Shown: one piece after another, positions 55,703 to 64,000 of the stretch
Layout of the letters: every line of letters begins with the position of its first letter
Position numbering within the stretch: position 1 is the first letter of the stretch
Source of the DNA: Microbacterium sp. Se63.02b
GTDB lineage: Bacteria; Actinomycetota; Actinomycetes; Actinomycetales; Microbacteriaceae
NCBI RefSeq assembly: GCF_014171575.1
Contig: NZ_CP050453.1
Span: 2,604,001-2,668,000 of the forward strand
Length of the DNA: 64,000 bases
Reading direction: 5' to 3'
Made by a program: the position numbers and the translations under genes
The notes under the pieces: generated by a model
Database searches by the model: none
What the model saw: only the letters and a program-made list of their open reading frames with translations
Told to the model about the DNA's origin: nothing

Positions 55703-56801
55703 GAGGTCGGGCCCACTTCCTCGTCGTCTTCGTCGGAGAGGCCGAGACGGTCCGCGACCCCGAGCTCTGCGACGTCGATGGTCGGCAGCGTGATGGGGTG
55801 GGTGCGGGGGCGGACCACAGCCGGAGGTGTCGCCTCGGGCGGTTCCACGACGTTCGCGGGCGAGGCGCCGTCTGTCGCCGGCGACTGCTCGGGCGGTTCG
55901 ACGGTCTGCGAAGGAGCGGAGTCGGCGCGGTGCCCGGGTCGTCGGTCGCGCGCTCACCGGCCGCAGCAGCCTTGCGCTGCATGCTGAGTTCCTCGGCGAG
56001 GGCGGCGCGGACGACCGAGAGGTCGGCGGTCTGGCGCTGCACCTCCTGGACGGCGGTGAGAGCGGCGGCCGCGGCGGCCCCGCGCACCTCCTCCGGCACG
56101 AGCCGCGGGATGTTGGAGGTGTCTCCGTACCCGCCGTGCACCTCGTCGCGCACCATCTCGCCGTCGCGCAGCTCGATCACGCGACGCTGCATCTGGTCGA
56201 CGAAGCCTGCCTCGTGGGTCGCCATCAACACCGTCGTCCCTCCCGCGTTGATGCGCGCGAGCAGCTGCATGATGTCGACGGAGGTCGCGGGGTCGAGGTT
56301 GCCGGTCGGCTCGTCGGCGAGGAGCACCTGCGGACGGTTCACCAGCGCGCGGGCGATCGCGACGCGCTGCTGCTCGCCGCCGGAGAGTTCGTGCGGCATG
56401 CGCTTCTGCTTGCCGTCGAGGCCCACGAGAGCGAGAGCCTCGGGCACCGCCTGCTGGATGAAGCCGCGGGAGGAGCCGGTGACCTGCAGCGTGAACGCGA
56501 CGTTCTGGAAGACGGTCTTGGACGGGAGCAGCCGGAAGTCCTGGAACACCGAGCCGATGTGGCGCCGGAAGTACGGCACCTTGCGGTTCGCCAGCGCGCG
56601 CAGGTCCCGACCGAGGACGGCGACGCGACCCGATGTGGGCACGTCTTCGCGCAGGATGAGGCGCAGACAGGAGGATTTGCCGGAGCCGGACGCTCCGACG
56701 AGGAAGACGAACTCCCCGCGCTGCACCTCGAAGTCGACGCCGGAGAGGGCGGGCTTCGACGTCCCGCGGTAGCGCTTCGTGACGTTCTCGAACCGAATCA
56801 T
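55699..56801 (-). CDS. ftsE: Cell division ATP-binding protein FtsE with long C-terminal tail (frameshift near 55924-55930)
   Basis: About 367 aa; the ATPase itself takes about 230. Walker A GASGSGKSS, signature LSGGEQQR, Walker B VLLADEPTGNLDP, switch H in MATHEAGFV. After the core comes an Ala-rich helix (AAAAALTAVQEVQRQTADLS), then, once the frame is restored, a Pro/Glu/Asp tail (DSAPSQTVEPPEQSPATDG ... LGLSDEDDEEVGPTS) whose stop overlaps ftsX. The tail is unusual for FtsE in general. Confidence 0.93.
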
Positions 56802-56925
56802 GGCGCTTCGAGCCTAAGCGCGGCCCTCCGGCTCACCGCGAGCGACACCCCGCACGGCTCGTCCGCGTCGAGGATTCCGCAGCGCGTGATCGTCGCCGCA
56901 CGCCCCCTGTCTCGTCACATCCCAC

Positions 56926-56934
56926 TGCTATACA
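56926..56934 (+). promoter_or_regulatory. Extended -10 upstream of the first DUF2510 gene
   Basis: TGCTATACA (TGN-TATACA type) 52 bp before ATG 56986. No good -35, as expected for an extended -10. GACGGGGGAA serves as the ribosome site. Confidence 0.5.
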
Positions 56935-56985
56935 TGATGGTGCGGGCGCACCAGTGTGCGGCCGGACATCTTCGACGGGGGAATC

Positions 56986-57944
56986 ATGACCACGACACCT
57001 GCAGGTTGGTACGACGACGGCTCCGGACGCCAGCGGTGGTGGGACGGCCAGCAGTGGACCGAGCACTTCGCACCGGACGCTGCAGCGCCCGCAGACCAGA
57101 CCCCGGCGGCCGCCTCGGAGACGCACGCGATCGACGACACCGTGATCCGTCCTTCCGAGGAGTCCGCGACCGCAGCGACGACCCCGCTCGGAGACGACTT
57201 CGGCGCGTACGCGCCCCCGCGGCGTCGACCACGGACCCTGCCGCCCAGCCCCAGAGCGTCGCCCCCGGTTACCCCGGCGCCTACTCGGGTGCTGCGACCG
57301 GCTACCCGGGCGCTGCGCCGGTCGGACCGACCGGACCGGCCGGGCCTGACGCTCCCGTGAAGATCTCGGTCCTGGGACTCGTCGGGCTCGGGCTCGCCGC
57401 GCTCGGAACGATCCTGGTGTTCATCCCCGTGATCGGCGTCGTCGGGTTCTTCCTGCTCGCCGCGGGCTTCATCGTGTCCCTGATCTCGCTGTTCCTCAAG
57501 GGCAAGAAGTGGCCCGGGATCACCGGCCTCGTCCTCTCGGTCGTCGGCACGATCATCGGTGTCATCGTGTCGTTGGTGTTCCTCTTCGCGGTGGCGCAGG
57601 GAGTGAGCGACGAGATCGACGACCTGCCCAGCTCCTCGCCCTCCGTCGAGGCCACCGAGCCCAGCGACACGGGCGACGCCGACGGTACCGACCAGGGCGT
57701 GCGCCCGACCTCGGCCGAGGTGGCCGTCGGCCTGGCGGCGATCCTGGCCGCAGAAGACACCGACATCTACACCGAGGAGCAGATCACCTGCCTCGCCGAC
57801 CTCCTCGTCGCATCCGAGCTCGACAACGATGCTCTGCGCGCGATCGCCGAGAGCGACGGAACCCTGACCGACGTCGATGCCGCGTACGGTTTCGCCGAGG
57901 TCCTCGGAGACACCGAGGCGCTCACGGCGTGCTTCGTCCCCTGA
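56986..57944 (+). CDS. DUF2510 membrane protein, first of a tandem pair (frameshift at 57214-57218)
   Basis: About 320 aa. The DUF2510 motif TPAGWYDDGSGRQRWWDGQQWTEH is at residues 4-27. A Pro/Ala linker breaks frame at CCCCC and continues AASTTDPAAQPQSVAPGYPGAYSGAATGYPG. Two hydrophobic segments with GKKWPGITGLVLSVVGTIIGVIVSLVFLF follow, then an extracellular acidic domain with two cysteines (ITCLADLL, LTACFVP). Likely a surface or septal protein; function unknown. Confidence 0.85.
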
Positions 57945-57969
57945 TCCGACTCTCGAGCAGGACGACCGC

Positions 57970-58986
57970 ATGACCACGCCAGCCGGATGGTACGACGACG
58001 GCTCGGGCAGTCTGCGCTGGTGGGACGGCGCCCGGTGGACCGCGCACGTGCGGGCCGCGGCGCCTCCCGCGGCCGCGCCGTCCGATCCCGCACCTGAGGC
58101 GGCGCCGTCCGTCTCGGCGGCTGTTCCCGGCGACCGCTCCCCCGGGATCGAGGCGTTCACCCCGCCCTACGTGATGCCGTCGGTCGAGCCGGCGATCGGG
58201 GCCGGCGGCACGCGAGGATACCCTCCCGCCGCGGGCTACCCCGGCCTGTACGGCAGCACCCCGGCCGCGACACCGGAACCCGCCAGGAGCTCGCCCCTCG
58301 GCATCGTCGCCGTGATCGTCGTGGTCGTCGGCGTGGTGTGCGCGTGCGTCCCGGTGATCGCGATCGCCGGCTGGGCGATCCTGGCGATCGGACTCGTGCT
58401 CTCGACCGTGTCCCTGTTCCTGCGCGGACGGAAGTGGCCGGGGATCACGGGACTCGCAGTCGGTGCGGTCGGCTCACTCCTCGCGATCGCCGTCTCCCTG
58501 ATCACGCTCGTGGCGACGTCACCGCCGGCCGCGACCGACGATCCACCGCCGCTCGCGGTGCCGACCGAGCAGCCCGAGACGGATGGGGGCGCCGGTCCCG
58601 GCGACATCGAGGGTGCGGAGATGGTGCCCTTCGCCGAGCTCGAGGTGGGTGACTGCCTCCCCTTCGTCGACGACGGGGACGCGGAGCAGATCTACGAGCT
58701 GCCGGTCGTCCCGTGCGATAGCCCGCACACCGACGAGGTCTTCTTCATCTTCGAGGTGGAGGACGGCGCGTTCCCAGGCGACGATGCTCTCGGCGAGACC
58801 GCGTGGGACGGCTGCCTCGCCCAGTTCGACGATTACGTCGGCATCCCCTATGACGATTCGACGATCGATTTCTACACGTATCAGCCCACGAAGGGTTCCT
58901 GGGCTCGCGCGGACGACCGCACCGTGCAGTGCATCCTCTTCAGCTACGACGACGTCACCGGCACTCTCCGGAACGCCGGCTACTGA
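57970..58986 (+). CDS. DUF2510 membrane protein, second of a tandem pair
   Basis: 338 aa. Same architecture as its neighbour: TPAGWYDDGSGSLRWWDGARWTAH, Pro/Ala linker, two membrane helices with GRKWPGITGLAVGAVGSLLAIAVSLITL. The C-terminal domain differs, with four cysteines (EVGDCLPFVDDGD, VVPCDSPHTDEVFF, WDGCLAQFDDYVG, VQCILFSYDD), resembling septum-formation or DUF4190-type domains. 25 bp after the first gene; probably a duplication with a swapped domain. Intact. Confidence 0.88.
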   Translation: MTTPAGWYDDGSGSLRWWDGARWTAHVRAAAPPAAAPSDPAPEAAPSVSAAVPGDRSPGIEAFTPPYVMPSVEPAIGAGGTRGYPPAAGYPGLYGSTPAATPEPARSSPLGIVAVIVVVVGVVCACVPVIAIAGWAILAIGLVLSTVSLFLRGRKWPGITGLAVGAVGSLLAIAVSLITLVATSPPAATDDPPPLAVPTEQPETDGGAGPGDIEGAEMVPFAELEVGDCLPFVDDGDAEQIYELPVVPCDSPHTDEVFFIFEVEDGAFPGDDALGETAWDGCLAQFDDYVGIPYDDSTIDFYTYQPTKGSWARADDRTVQCILFSYDDVTGTLRNAGY

Positions 58987-59006
58987 GCGACGTCCGCAGA
59001 CACGGA

Positions 59007-59034
59007 ACGGGCCCCTGATCGATCAGGGGCCCGT
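59007..59034. terminator. Bidirectional terminator DUF2510 / prfB
   Basis: Perfect palindrome, 14-bp arms (59007-59020 and 59021-59034; ACGGGCCCCTGATC and its complement). Lies between convergent stops at 58986 and 59044. Confidence 0.8.
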
Positions 59035-59043
59035 CTCGTGCGA

Positions 59044-60156
59044 TCAGTCGTCGTCGTCCCTGCGCTTGCGCCAGCGGATGCCGGCCGAGATGAAGTCGTC
59101 GAGGTCGCCGTCGAACACGGCCGCAGGGTTTCCCGACTCCTGGCCCGTGCGGAGATCCTTCACGAGCTGCTGGCCGTAGAGGAAGTACGAGCGCATCTGG
59201 TCGCCCCAGCTCGCGGTGATATTCCCCGCCAGCTCCTTCTTCTTCGCGGCCTCCTGCTCCTTCTGCAGCAGCAGCAGTCGGGTCTGCAGCACGCGCATCG
59301 CGGCGGCACGGTTCTGGATCTGCGACTTCTCGTTCTGCATCGACACGACGATCCCGGTCGGGAGGTGCGTGAGGCGTACGGCGGAGTCGGTCGTGTTGAC
59401 GGACTGTCCACCAGGGCCGGAGGAGCGGAAGACGTCGACGCGGATGTCGCTCTCGGGGATGTCGACTTCGGTGGCCTCCTCCATCAGGGGGATCACCTCG
59501 ACGGCGGCGAACGACGTCTGCCTCTTGTCGGCCGAGCCGAAGGGGCTGATGCGGGCGAGGCGGTGCGTGCCTGCCTCGACCGAGATGGTGCCGAACGCGT
59601 AAGGGGCGTCGATCTCGAAGGTCGCGGACTTGATCCCCGCTCCTTCCGCGTAGGACGTGTCCATGACCTTGACCGGATACTTGTGCCGCTCCGCCCAGCG
59701 CAGGTACATCCGCATCAGCATCTCGGCGAAGTCGGTGGCGTCGTCGCCCCCCGCGCCGGAGCGGATCGTGATGATCGCGCTCCGCTCGTCGTATTCGCCG
59801 TCGAGGAGGGTCTGCACCTCGAGCTGGTTGATCACGTCGGTCAGAGCGGCGAGCTCGGTGCGCGCCTCCTGAGCGGACTCCTCGTCACCCATCTCGTTGG
59901 CGAGACCGACGAGGACTTCGAGGTCGTCGAGACGCTGAGCGATACCGGTGATGCGGGCGAGCTCGGACTGACGGTGGCTGAGCGCGCTGGTCACCTTCTG
60001 CGCGTTCTCGGTGTCGTCCCAGAGGTCGGGAGCGCCGGCCTCCTCGCTGAGACGCGCGATGTCGTCGCGGAGACGGGAGACATCGACGACCTCGCTGATG
60101 TCGCCGAAGGTGTGCCTGAGCGCCTGGATTTCGGCGGAGAGATCTAGTTCGAGCAT
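59044..60156 (-). CDS. prfB: Peptide chain release factor 2
   Basis: 370 aa. Recognises UGA and UAA. The SPF tripeptide (RISPFGSADKRQTSFAAVEV) and the catalytic GGQ loop (SSGPGGQSVNTTDSAVRLTH) are present. The frame is continuous from ATG 60156, so there is no programmed +1 frameshift as in E. coli. TAGGCT lies eight bases before the ATG. Confidence 0.97.
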   Translation of the reverse strand: MLELDLSAEIQALRHTFGDISEVVDVSRLRDDIARLSEEAGAPDLWDDTENAQKVTSALSHRQSELARITGIAQRLDDLEVLVGLANEMGDEESAQEARTELAALTDVINQLEVQTLLDGEYDERSAIITIRSGAGGDDATDFAEMLMRMYLRWAERHKYPVKVMDTSYAEGAGIKSATFEIDAPYAFGTISVEAGTHRLARISPFGSADKRQTSFAAVEVIPLMEEATEVDIPESDIRVDVFRSSGPGGQSVNTTDSAVRLTHLPTGIVVSMQNEKSQIQNRAAAMRVLQTRLLLLQKEQEAAKKKELAGNITASWGDQMRSYFLYGQQLVKDLRTGQESGNPAAVFDGDLDDFISAGIRWRKRRDDDD

Positions 60157-60237
60157 GACACCTCAGCCTAACGTGCCGCCCGCCCACGCGGGGACCCGTC
60201 GTCCGGGGCGCTGGATCAGCGGGAGTAGCGTGAAGGT

Positions 60238-61530
60238 GTGAGCAGTGCATCGACGGTCCTCCGGCAGTTCGGGCCCATGGTGTATCTGCCGACGATCCTC
60301 TTCGCACTCGGCGAGGGGGCCGTCATCCCCCTCATCCCCGTCATCGCCGCATCCATGGGCGCCGACGTGGCGTTCGCCGCGCTCGTGGCGTCAGCGCTCG
60401 TCATCGGCCAACTGTGCGGCAACCTGCCGGCCGGATGGGCGGTGGGCAGGATCGGCGAGCGCTTCACGATGGTGATCGCCGGGGTGATCGCTATCGTCGC
60501 CGGGGTCGGCATGGTGTTCGCGCCGTCGCTCGGGGTGCTGGCGGCCTCGGTCTTCCTCCTCGGAATCTGCGCGGCGGCTTTCGGACTCGCACGGCACGCG
60601 TTCATGACCACCCGAGTGCCGGTCGCGTTCCGGGCGCGCTCCCTCTCGCTGCTCGGCGGGAGCTTCCGGCTCGGCATCTTCATCGGGCCTTTCGTCGCCG
60701 CGGGACTTCTGCAGCTCTTCGGCAGTGAGAATGCGGCGATCTGGTTCTTCCTCGGCTGCCTCGTGGTCATGGTCGTGCTGGTCCTGTTCGGTCCCGATCC
60801 GGAGAAGACGATCCCCCCTGCCGCGTCGACCACCCACGAGCGCTTCCTGGAGGACTCCGGCGAGGCCGTCAGCGGGTCGATCCCCACGGTCGAGCGCGTG
60901 GGGATCTTCCAGACCATGTGGCGCCAGCGCGCGGTGCTCGGGCGCCTGGGGCTCGCCGCCGCGTCGCTGTCCGCCGTCCGCTCCGCCCGGCAGGTCGTGC
61001 TCCCGCTGTGGGGGCTGTCGCTGGGGTTGGACGCCTCGACGATCGCCCTGGTCGTCGGCGTCTCCGGTGCCATCGACTTCGCCCTGTTCTATGCGAGCGG
61101 CCAGGTGATGGACCGATTCGGCAGGCTCTGGGCGGCGATGCCCGCGATGGTGCTCATGGGTGCAGGATTCCTCGCCCTGTCTTTCACGCACGATCTCGAC
61201 GCGGCGGTGTTGTGGTTCGGCATGTTCGCCGCGGTCCTCGGGGTGGGCAACGGGCTCTCGAGCGGGATCCTCCTGACACTCGGCGCGGACGTCGCCCCGA
61301 AGCGTGAACCCGCGGCGTTCCTCGGATCGTGGCGGACCCTGACGGATGCCGGCGGTGCGGTGGCCCCACTGCTCGTGTCGGCGATCACCGCGATCGCCGC
61401 ACTCCCCTTCGCCGCTGCGGCGATGGGCGTGATCGGCCTCGTCGGTGCGGTGGGATTCCTGCGATGGATCCCGCAGTTCGTCCCCCGGCAGCGGACCGAC
61501 GACGGCCCGACCGCGGAGGACCCGCGATGA
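60238..61530 (+). CDS. Major facilitator superfamily transporter
   Basis: 430 aa, 12 predicted membrane helices with a central hydrophilic loop (about residues 190-220). Motif A-like GWAVGRIGERF after helix 2 and the second-half SGQVMDRFGRLWAAM. TAGCGT lies six bases before GTG 60238, with GAAGG between. Resembles drug-efflux MFS members; substrate unknown. Divergent from prfB. Confidence 0.9.
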   Translation: MSSASTVLRQFGPMVYLPTILFALGEGAVIPLIPVIAASMGADVAFAALVASALVIGQLCGNLPAGWAVGRIGERFTMVIAGVIAIVAGVGMVFAPSLGVLAASVFLLGICAAAFGLARHAFMTTRVPVAFRARSLSLLGGSFRLGIFIGPFVAAGLLQLFGSENAAIWFFLGCLVVMVVLVLFGPDPEKTIPPAASTTHERFLEDSGEAVSGSIPTVERVGIFQTMWRQRAVLGRLGLAAASLSAVRSARQVVLPLWGLSLGLDASTIALVVGVSGAIDFALFYASGQVMDRFGRLWAAMPAMVLMGAGFLALSFTHDLDAAVLWFGMFAAVLGVGNGLSSGILLTLGADVAPKREPAAFLGSWRTLTDAGGAVAPLLVSAITAIAALPFAAAAMGVIGLVGAVGFLRWIPQFVPRQRTDDGPTAEDPR

Positions 61531-61569
61531 CGCCACGCTCGCGACGGCTGCCCTCCATCTGACCGCGCA

Positions 61570-62010
61570 TCATCGCAGCGCAGTGCGACTCGTCGCCGTG
61601 GACTCGAGGGGCACGCCGTCCGGGACGAACGGGGAGAGCAGGGGCGGATGCCATTCCACGGCGACCGTGACGCGTGCCGAGACCCCGTCCGGCGTGCCCG
61701 CCGTCACGAGGGCAGCCTCGCCCCGGAGCTCACCGACGAGGGCGGATGCCTGTTCCTCGACACCGTCGTCGGTGAGCTGCGCCCTCGCGTGGTCGGCGCC
61801 CTCCACCACGATCGTGAAGCCGTCGGCCCCGGCGAGCGCGGCGGCATCGGCGAGCGCATCCAACCGCTTCTGCGCGATGTAGAGGTCGGTCGCGCAGACG
61901 CACACGAAGATCACCGCCAGGGCGAGCACGACATACCCGAGCGTCAACAGCATCACGCTCCCGTCGTCCTGTGCGGCGTCTCGCGGAGTGCGCGTACGGT
62001 TTCCCCTCAC
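61570..62010 (-). CDS. TadE/TadG-like pilus assembly protein (Rv3654c type)
   Basis: 146 aa from GTG 62010. One N-terminal helix in DDGSVMLLTLGYVVLALAVIFVCVCATDLYIAQKRLDALADAAALAGADGF, the signature of actinobacterial secretion/alternative TadE-TadG-like proteins. The start overlaps the upstream TadE stop. Ends the pilus operon. Confidence 0.82.
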   Translation of the reverse strand: MRGNRTRTPRDAAQDDGSVMLLTLGYVVLALAVIFVCVCATDLYIAQKRLDALADAAALAGADGFTIVVEGADHARAQLTDDGVEEQASALVGELRGEAALVTAGTPDGVSARVTVAVEWHPPLLSPFVPDGVPLESTATSRTALR

Positions 62011-62438
62011 CGCTCGCCCCACAGCCGCGACACCTTCTGCACCGCCTCGGCGTGAACCGGAACGGCAGCCGAATGCGCGAGCCCGAATACGTCGGGCACG
62101 AGAGGAAGTCGCACCCGCGTGTCGACATCCACGGTCAACACCGCTCCCGGTGACGGGCACGTGACGCCCGAAGGGGTGCACGAGAACGACAGGTCGACCG
62201 CATCGGCGTCGAGGCCGTACTCGTCGACGAGTCCGGCGAGCACCGCGTCGCCGTACGCGGCGGCCGCAGCCGCGTCCGGAGCCTGCGCTACCGCCCGCGC
62301 CACGTGTCTGGCAGCCGCCTCCACTCCCAGCGTCTGCTCCTGGATGCCCGCGAGCGCGATGACGAGATAGGTCAGAGGCACGAGGAGGATCACCCCGACC
62401 GCGATGAACTCGAGTGCAGCCGACCCGTCCTCATCCAT
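62007..62438 (-). CDS. TadE-like minor pilin
   Basis: 143 aa. MDEDGSAALEFIAVGVILLVPLTYLVIALAGIQ is a TadE N-terminus: short head, conserved Glu in ALEF and a single helix. The rest is extracellular with two cysteines (FSCTPSGVTC). Start ATG 62438 lies inside the upstream gene's end (8-bp overlap). Confidence 0.82.
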   Translation of the reverse strand: MDEDGSAALEFIAVGVILLVPLTYLVIALAGIQEQTLGVEAAARHVARAVAQAPDAAAAAAYGDAVLAGLVDEYGLDADAVDLSFSCTPSGVTCPSPGAVLTVDVDTRVRLPLVPDVFGLAHSAAVPVHAEAVQKVSRLWGER

Positions 62439-62832
62439 CGCCGAACGCCTCCACGGGTGCATGCGCCTCCACCTCCATCGCGAACGGGACACCGATCAGG
62501 CCGATCAACGGAAACGTCGAGCGCACGCGCACGGCGACCGTCGCCTGCCGCCCAGTGCCGGAGGTGGCGATCCGGATATCCTCCGCGTAGTCCGCACCGA
62601 CAGCGCGCGTGATCACCTCTCGCGTGCGCTCGGCCCCCTCTTCTTCGCTCGTGTCAGCGAGCGCCGCGTGATATGCCCCTTCCACCGCGGCGTCGTGCAC
62701 GACATTGCGCACGTACACTGCGAGAGCGAGTTGCAGGACCGCGAGAGTCAACGCCGTGAGGAGCGTTCCGACCAGCAGGAACTCCACCGCGCTGGAACCG
62801 CGGTCGTCGACGAATCGGCGCTCCCTGCGCAT
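62431..62832 (-). CDS. TadE family protein
   Basis: 133 aa. RRERRFVDDRGSSAVEFLLVGTLLTALTLAVLQLALAVYVRN matches TadE (PF07811), with the conserved Glu of AVEF. Minor pilin-like subunit of a Flp pilus. One base from the upstream DUF4244 stop. Confidence 0.88.
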   Translation of the reverse strand: MRRERRFVDDRGSSAVEFLLVGTLLTALTLAVLQLALAVYVRNVVHDAAVEGAYHAALADTSEEEGAERTREVITRAVGADYAEDIRIATSGTGRQATVAVRVRSTFPLIGLIGVPFAMEVEAHAPVEAFGDG

Positions 62833-62833
62833 G

Positions 62834-63046
62834 TCAGAGCCCTGAGACCCGCTGGATCGCCTGCTCGAAAAGCGAGGTCAGGGCAGGGCCGGCGACGGCC
62901 CAGATCAGCACCACCAGCCCAGCCGTCATGAGTGTGACGAGCACCCAGCCCGGAACATCCCCGTCCTCGTCGTGGAACAGGCCGAGAAGGCGTGCGCGCG
63001 CCGTGGCCCAAGGGATCTTCCAGGAGGCGAGCGATCGTGGTGTCAT
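62834..63046 (-). CDS. DUF4244-type Flp pilin-like protein
   Basis: 70 aa. A basic N-terminus, FHDEDGDVPGWVLVTLMTAGLVVLIWAVAG and ALTSLFEQAIQRVSGL: a prepilin-like helix after a Gly, as in DUF4244 proteins that occupy the Flp pilin place in actinobacterial Tad clusters. Probable major subunit. Confidence 0.8.
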   Translation of the reverse strand: MTPRSLASWKIPWATARARLLGLFHDEDGDVPGWVLVTLMTAGLVVLIWAVAGPALTSLFEQAIQRVSGL

Positions 63047-63065
63047 GGTCGTCCTTTCGTGGGGA

Positions 63066-64000
63066 TCAGCCGATACCGAGGCGGAGGATGAACAGTCCCG
63101 GATACACGGCGAACAGCACCGACAACGGGAGGATGAGGAAGACGAGCGGGAGGAGCATCAGGATCTCTTTGCGGCCTGCCTGCTCGATGAGGGTGCGCTT
63201 CGCGCCTTCCCTCGCATCGCCCGCCTGTGCGTGCAGGACAGCGGCAAGAGGCGCCCCCTGCTCGAGCGCGGCGATGACCTGATCGATCGCGCGCGACAAC
63301 CCGGGCAGTTCGAGACGCCGCGACACTTCGCCGAGCGCGTCGGCCACAGGCGATCCGGTGCCGACCGCGAGCACCACCTGTCGGAGTTCTGCGGTCAGCT
63401 CGCCGGAACCGACCCCAGCGACGCGGCGCAGCGATTCGAGGAACCCTTCGCCCGCGGACAGACACAGAGCGAGGAATTCCAGGGTCGTGGGAAGTTCATC
63501 AGTGAGTCTGGTGCGGCGGGACCTGGCGCGCGGAGAGCTGCATGTCGTAGGAGACGGCGGCGAGCGCACCGCACAGCAGCGGCAGGCCACTCGTCGGGAG
63601 GGTCAGCCGCCCGATCACGGCCAGCACGACCAGCACAGCGGCGCCCGCGCCGATGCCGGCGACCACCCATCCGAGCTGCCTGCCCCGGAATGCCGCGGGG
63701 TCCAGGGCCACGCCCGCCTGAGCGAGGCGTCGCCGCAACACCTCTCCCCGCCCATCATCCGCTCGAAGCCGTCTCGGATCACGGCCCAGACCGTCCGGCT
63801 GCTCGCGGGGAGCGCGCCCGCGGTGGGCAGCGCCCCGCGCGGAAGGTCCGCGTCCGACACCACGTCGCGGACATAGGGTCCGACGCGGACCAGCAGAGAG
63901 GCAGCTCGCCAGCGCGGCAGCACGCAGAGCAGGCTGATGACACCTCCCGCGAAGGCTCCGCCGATGAGGATCGCGGCGGCGAAAGAGGAGACCCCGGTCA
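63066..64000 (-). CDS. Type II secretion F family protein, TadC-like (partial or just complete at right edge; two frame changes)
   Basis: About 311 aa visible. Restored order: TGVSSFAAAILIGGAFAGGVISLLCVLPRW at the window edge, VLRRRLAQAGVALDPAAFRGRQLGWVVAGIGA, then RSRRTRLTDELPTTLEFLALCLSAGEGFLESLRRV and LLPLVFLILPLSVLFAVYPGLFIL. The inner-membrane platform of the pilus motor. Frame changes near 63740-63747 and 63524-63530. The start codon may be the first base beyond 64000 (TGACCGGG at the edge). Confidence 0.83.

Noticed and set aside
59044..60156. Programmed +1 frameshift in prfB
   Set aside because: The gene is continuous from its ATG; no early in-frame TGA.
61527..61562. 11-codon frame (MTPRSRRLPSI) overlapping the MFS stop
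   Set aside because: Too short, with no downstream gene to couple to.

Overview
The window is about 70% G+C, with many ATGA/GTGA stop-start overlaps, no tRNA in the 16S-23S spacer, a LysM gene next to lexA, DUF2510/DUF4244/SseB/DUF1844 proteins and a Tad-type pilus cluster. It reads as chromosome of a high-GC actinobacterium of the family Microbacteriaceae, most likely Microbacterium. That assignment rests on gene content and synteny, not on a search.

Layout from left to right. 1-4394 (minus): a cluster of nadK (cut by the window edge), tlyA, a 58-aa protein, a HAD-IIA phosphatase and a TPR protein with two large tandem repeats. It lies directly downstream of, and in the same direction as, a complete 16S-23S-5S rRNA operon (4466-9741) whose promoters lie at 9996-10121. 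10340-17255: a family III CoA-transferase, a DUF4184 membrane protein, tyrS, a divergent aldo/keto reductase-merR pair around a dyad operator, a SatD/membrane-protein pair and a DUF1349 protein. 17266-18771: three arrays of 19-bp tandem repeats, each ending in a large hairpin, surrounding a lone AbiEi/DUF559-type gene. 18800-25475 (minus): argC-argJ-argB-argD-argF-argH. 25715-28795 (minus): a TPP riboswitch, thiM and a ThiE-ThiD-TenA fusion. 28833-33453: a nucleotide-sugar-epimerase-like protein, pheT and pheS. 33496-36853: a glutamate-type ABC transporter. 37106-40116: response regulator, histidine kinase and TAXI solute-binding lipoprotein. 40153-44280: a TrmH-family methyltransferase, DUF2809, infC-rpmI-rplT, DUF1844 and SseB. 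44264-47440: hisC-hisB-hisH-priA. 47504-48845: a LysM protein divergent from lexA. 48912-54237: metF-metE and an S9 peptidase. 54248-61530: ftsE-ftsX-smpB, two DUF2510 proteins, prfB and an MFS transporter. 61570-64000: the end of a Tad pilus cluster.

Two window-wide patterns matter. First, about 20 genes, including ones expected to be essential (pheT, lexA, ftsE), are split by single-base frame changes, usually at short C or G runs. Homology-like sequence resumes at once in the next frame, so consensus errors are far more likely than real decay. I annotate each as one gene and give the break point. Second, at least eleven gene starts have a TANNNT-like hexamer 6-7 nt upstream of the start codon and no Shine-Dalgarno sequence, which is the layout of leaderless transcripts. 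This was used to choose several starts.

The most unusual items are the repeat-hairpin arrays around the DUF559 gene, the oppositely charged repeat tails of the TPR protein beside the rRNA operon, and the likely dependence of the TPR-HAD-tlyA-nadK cluster on read-through of the rRNA terminator.
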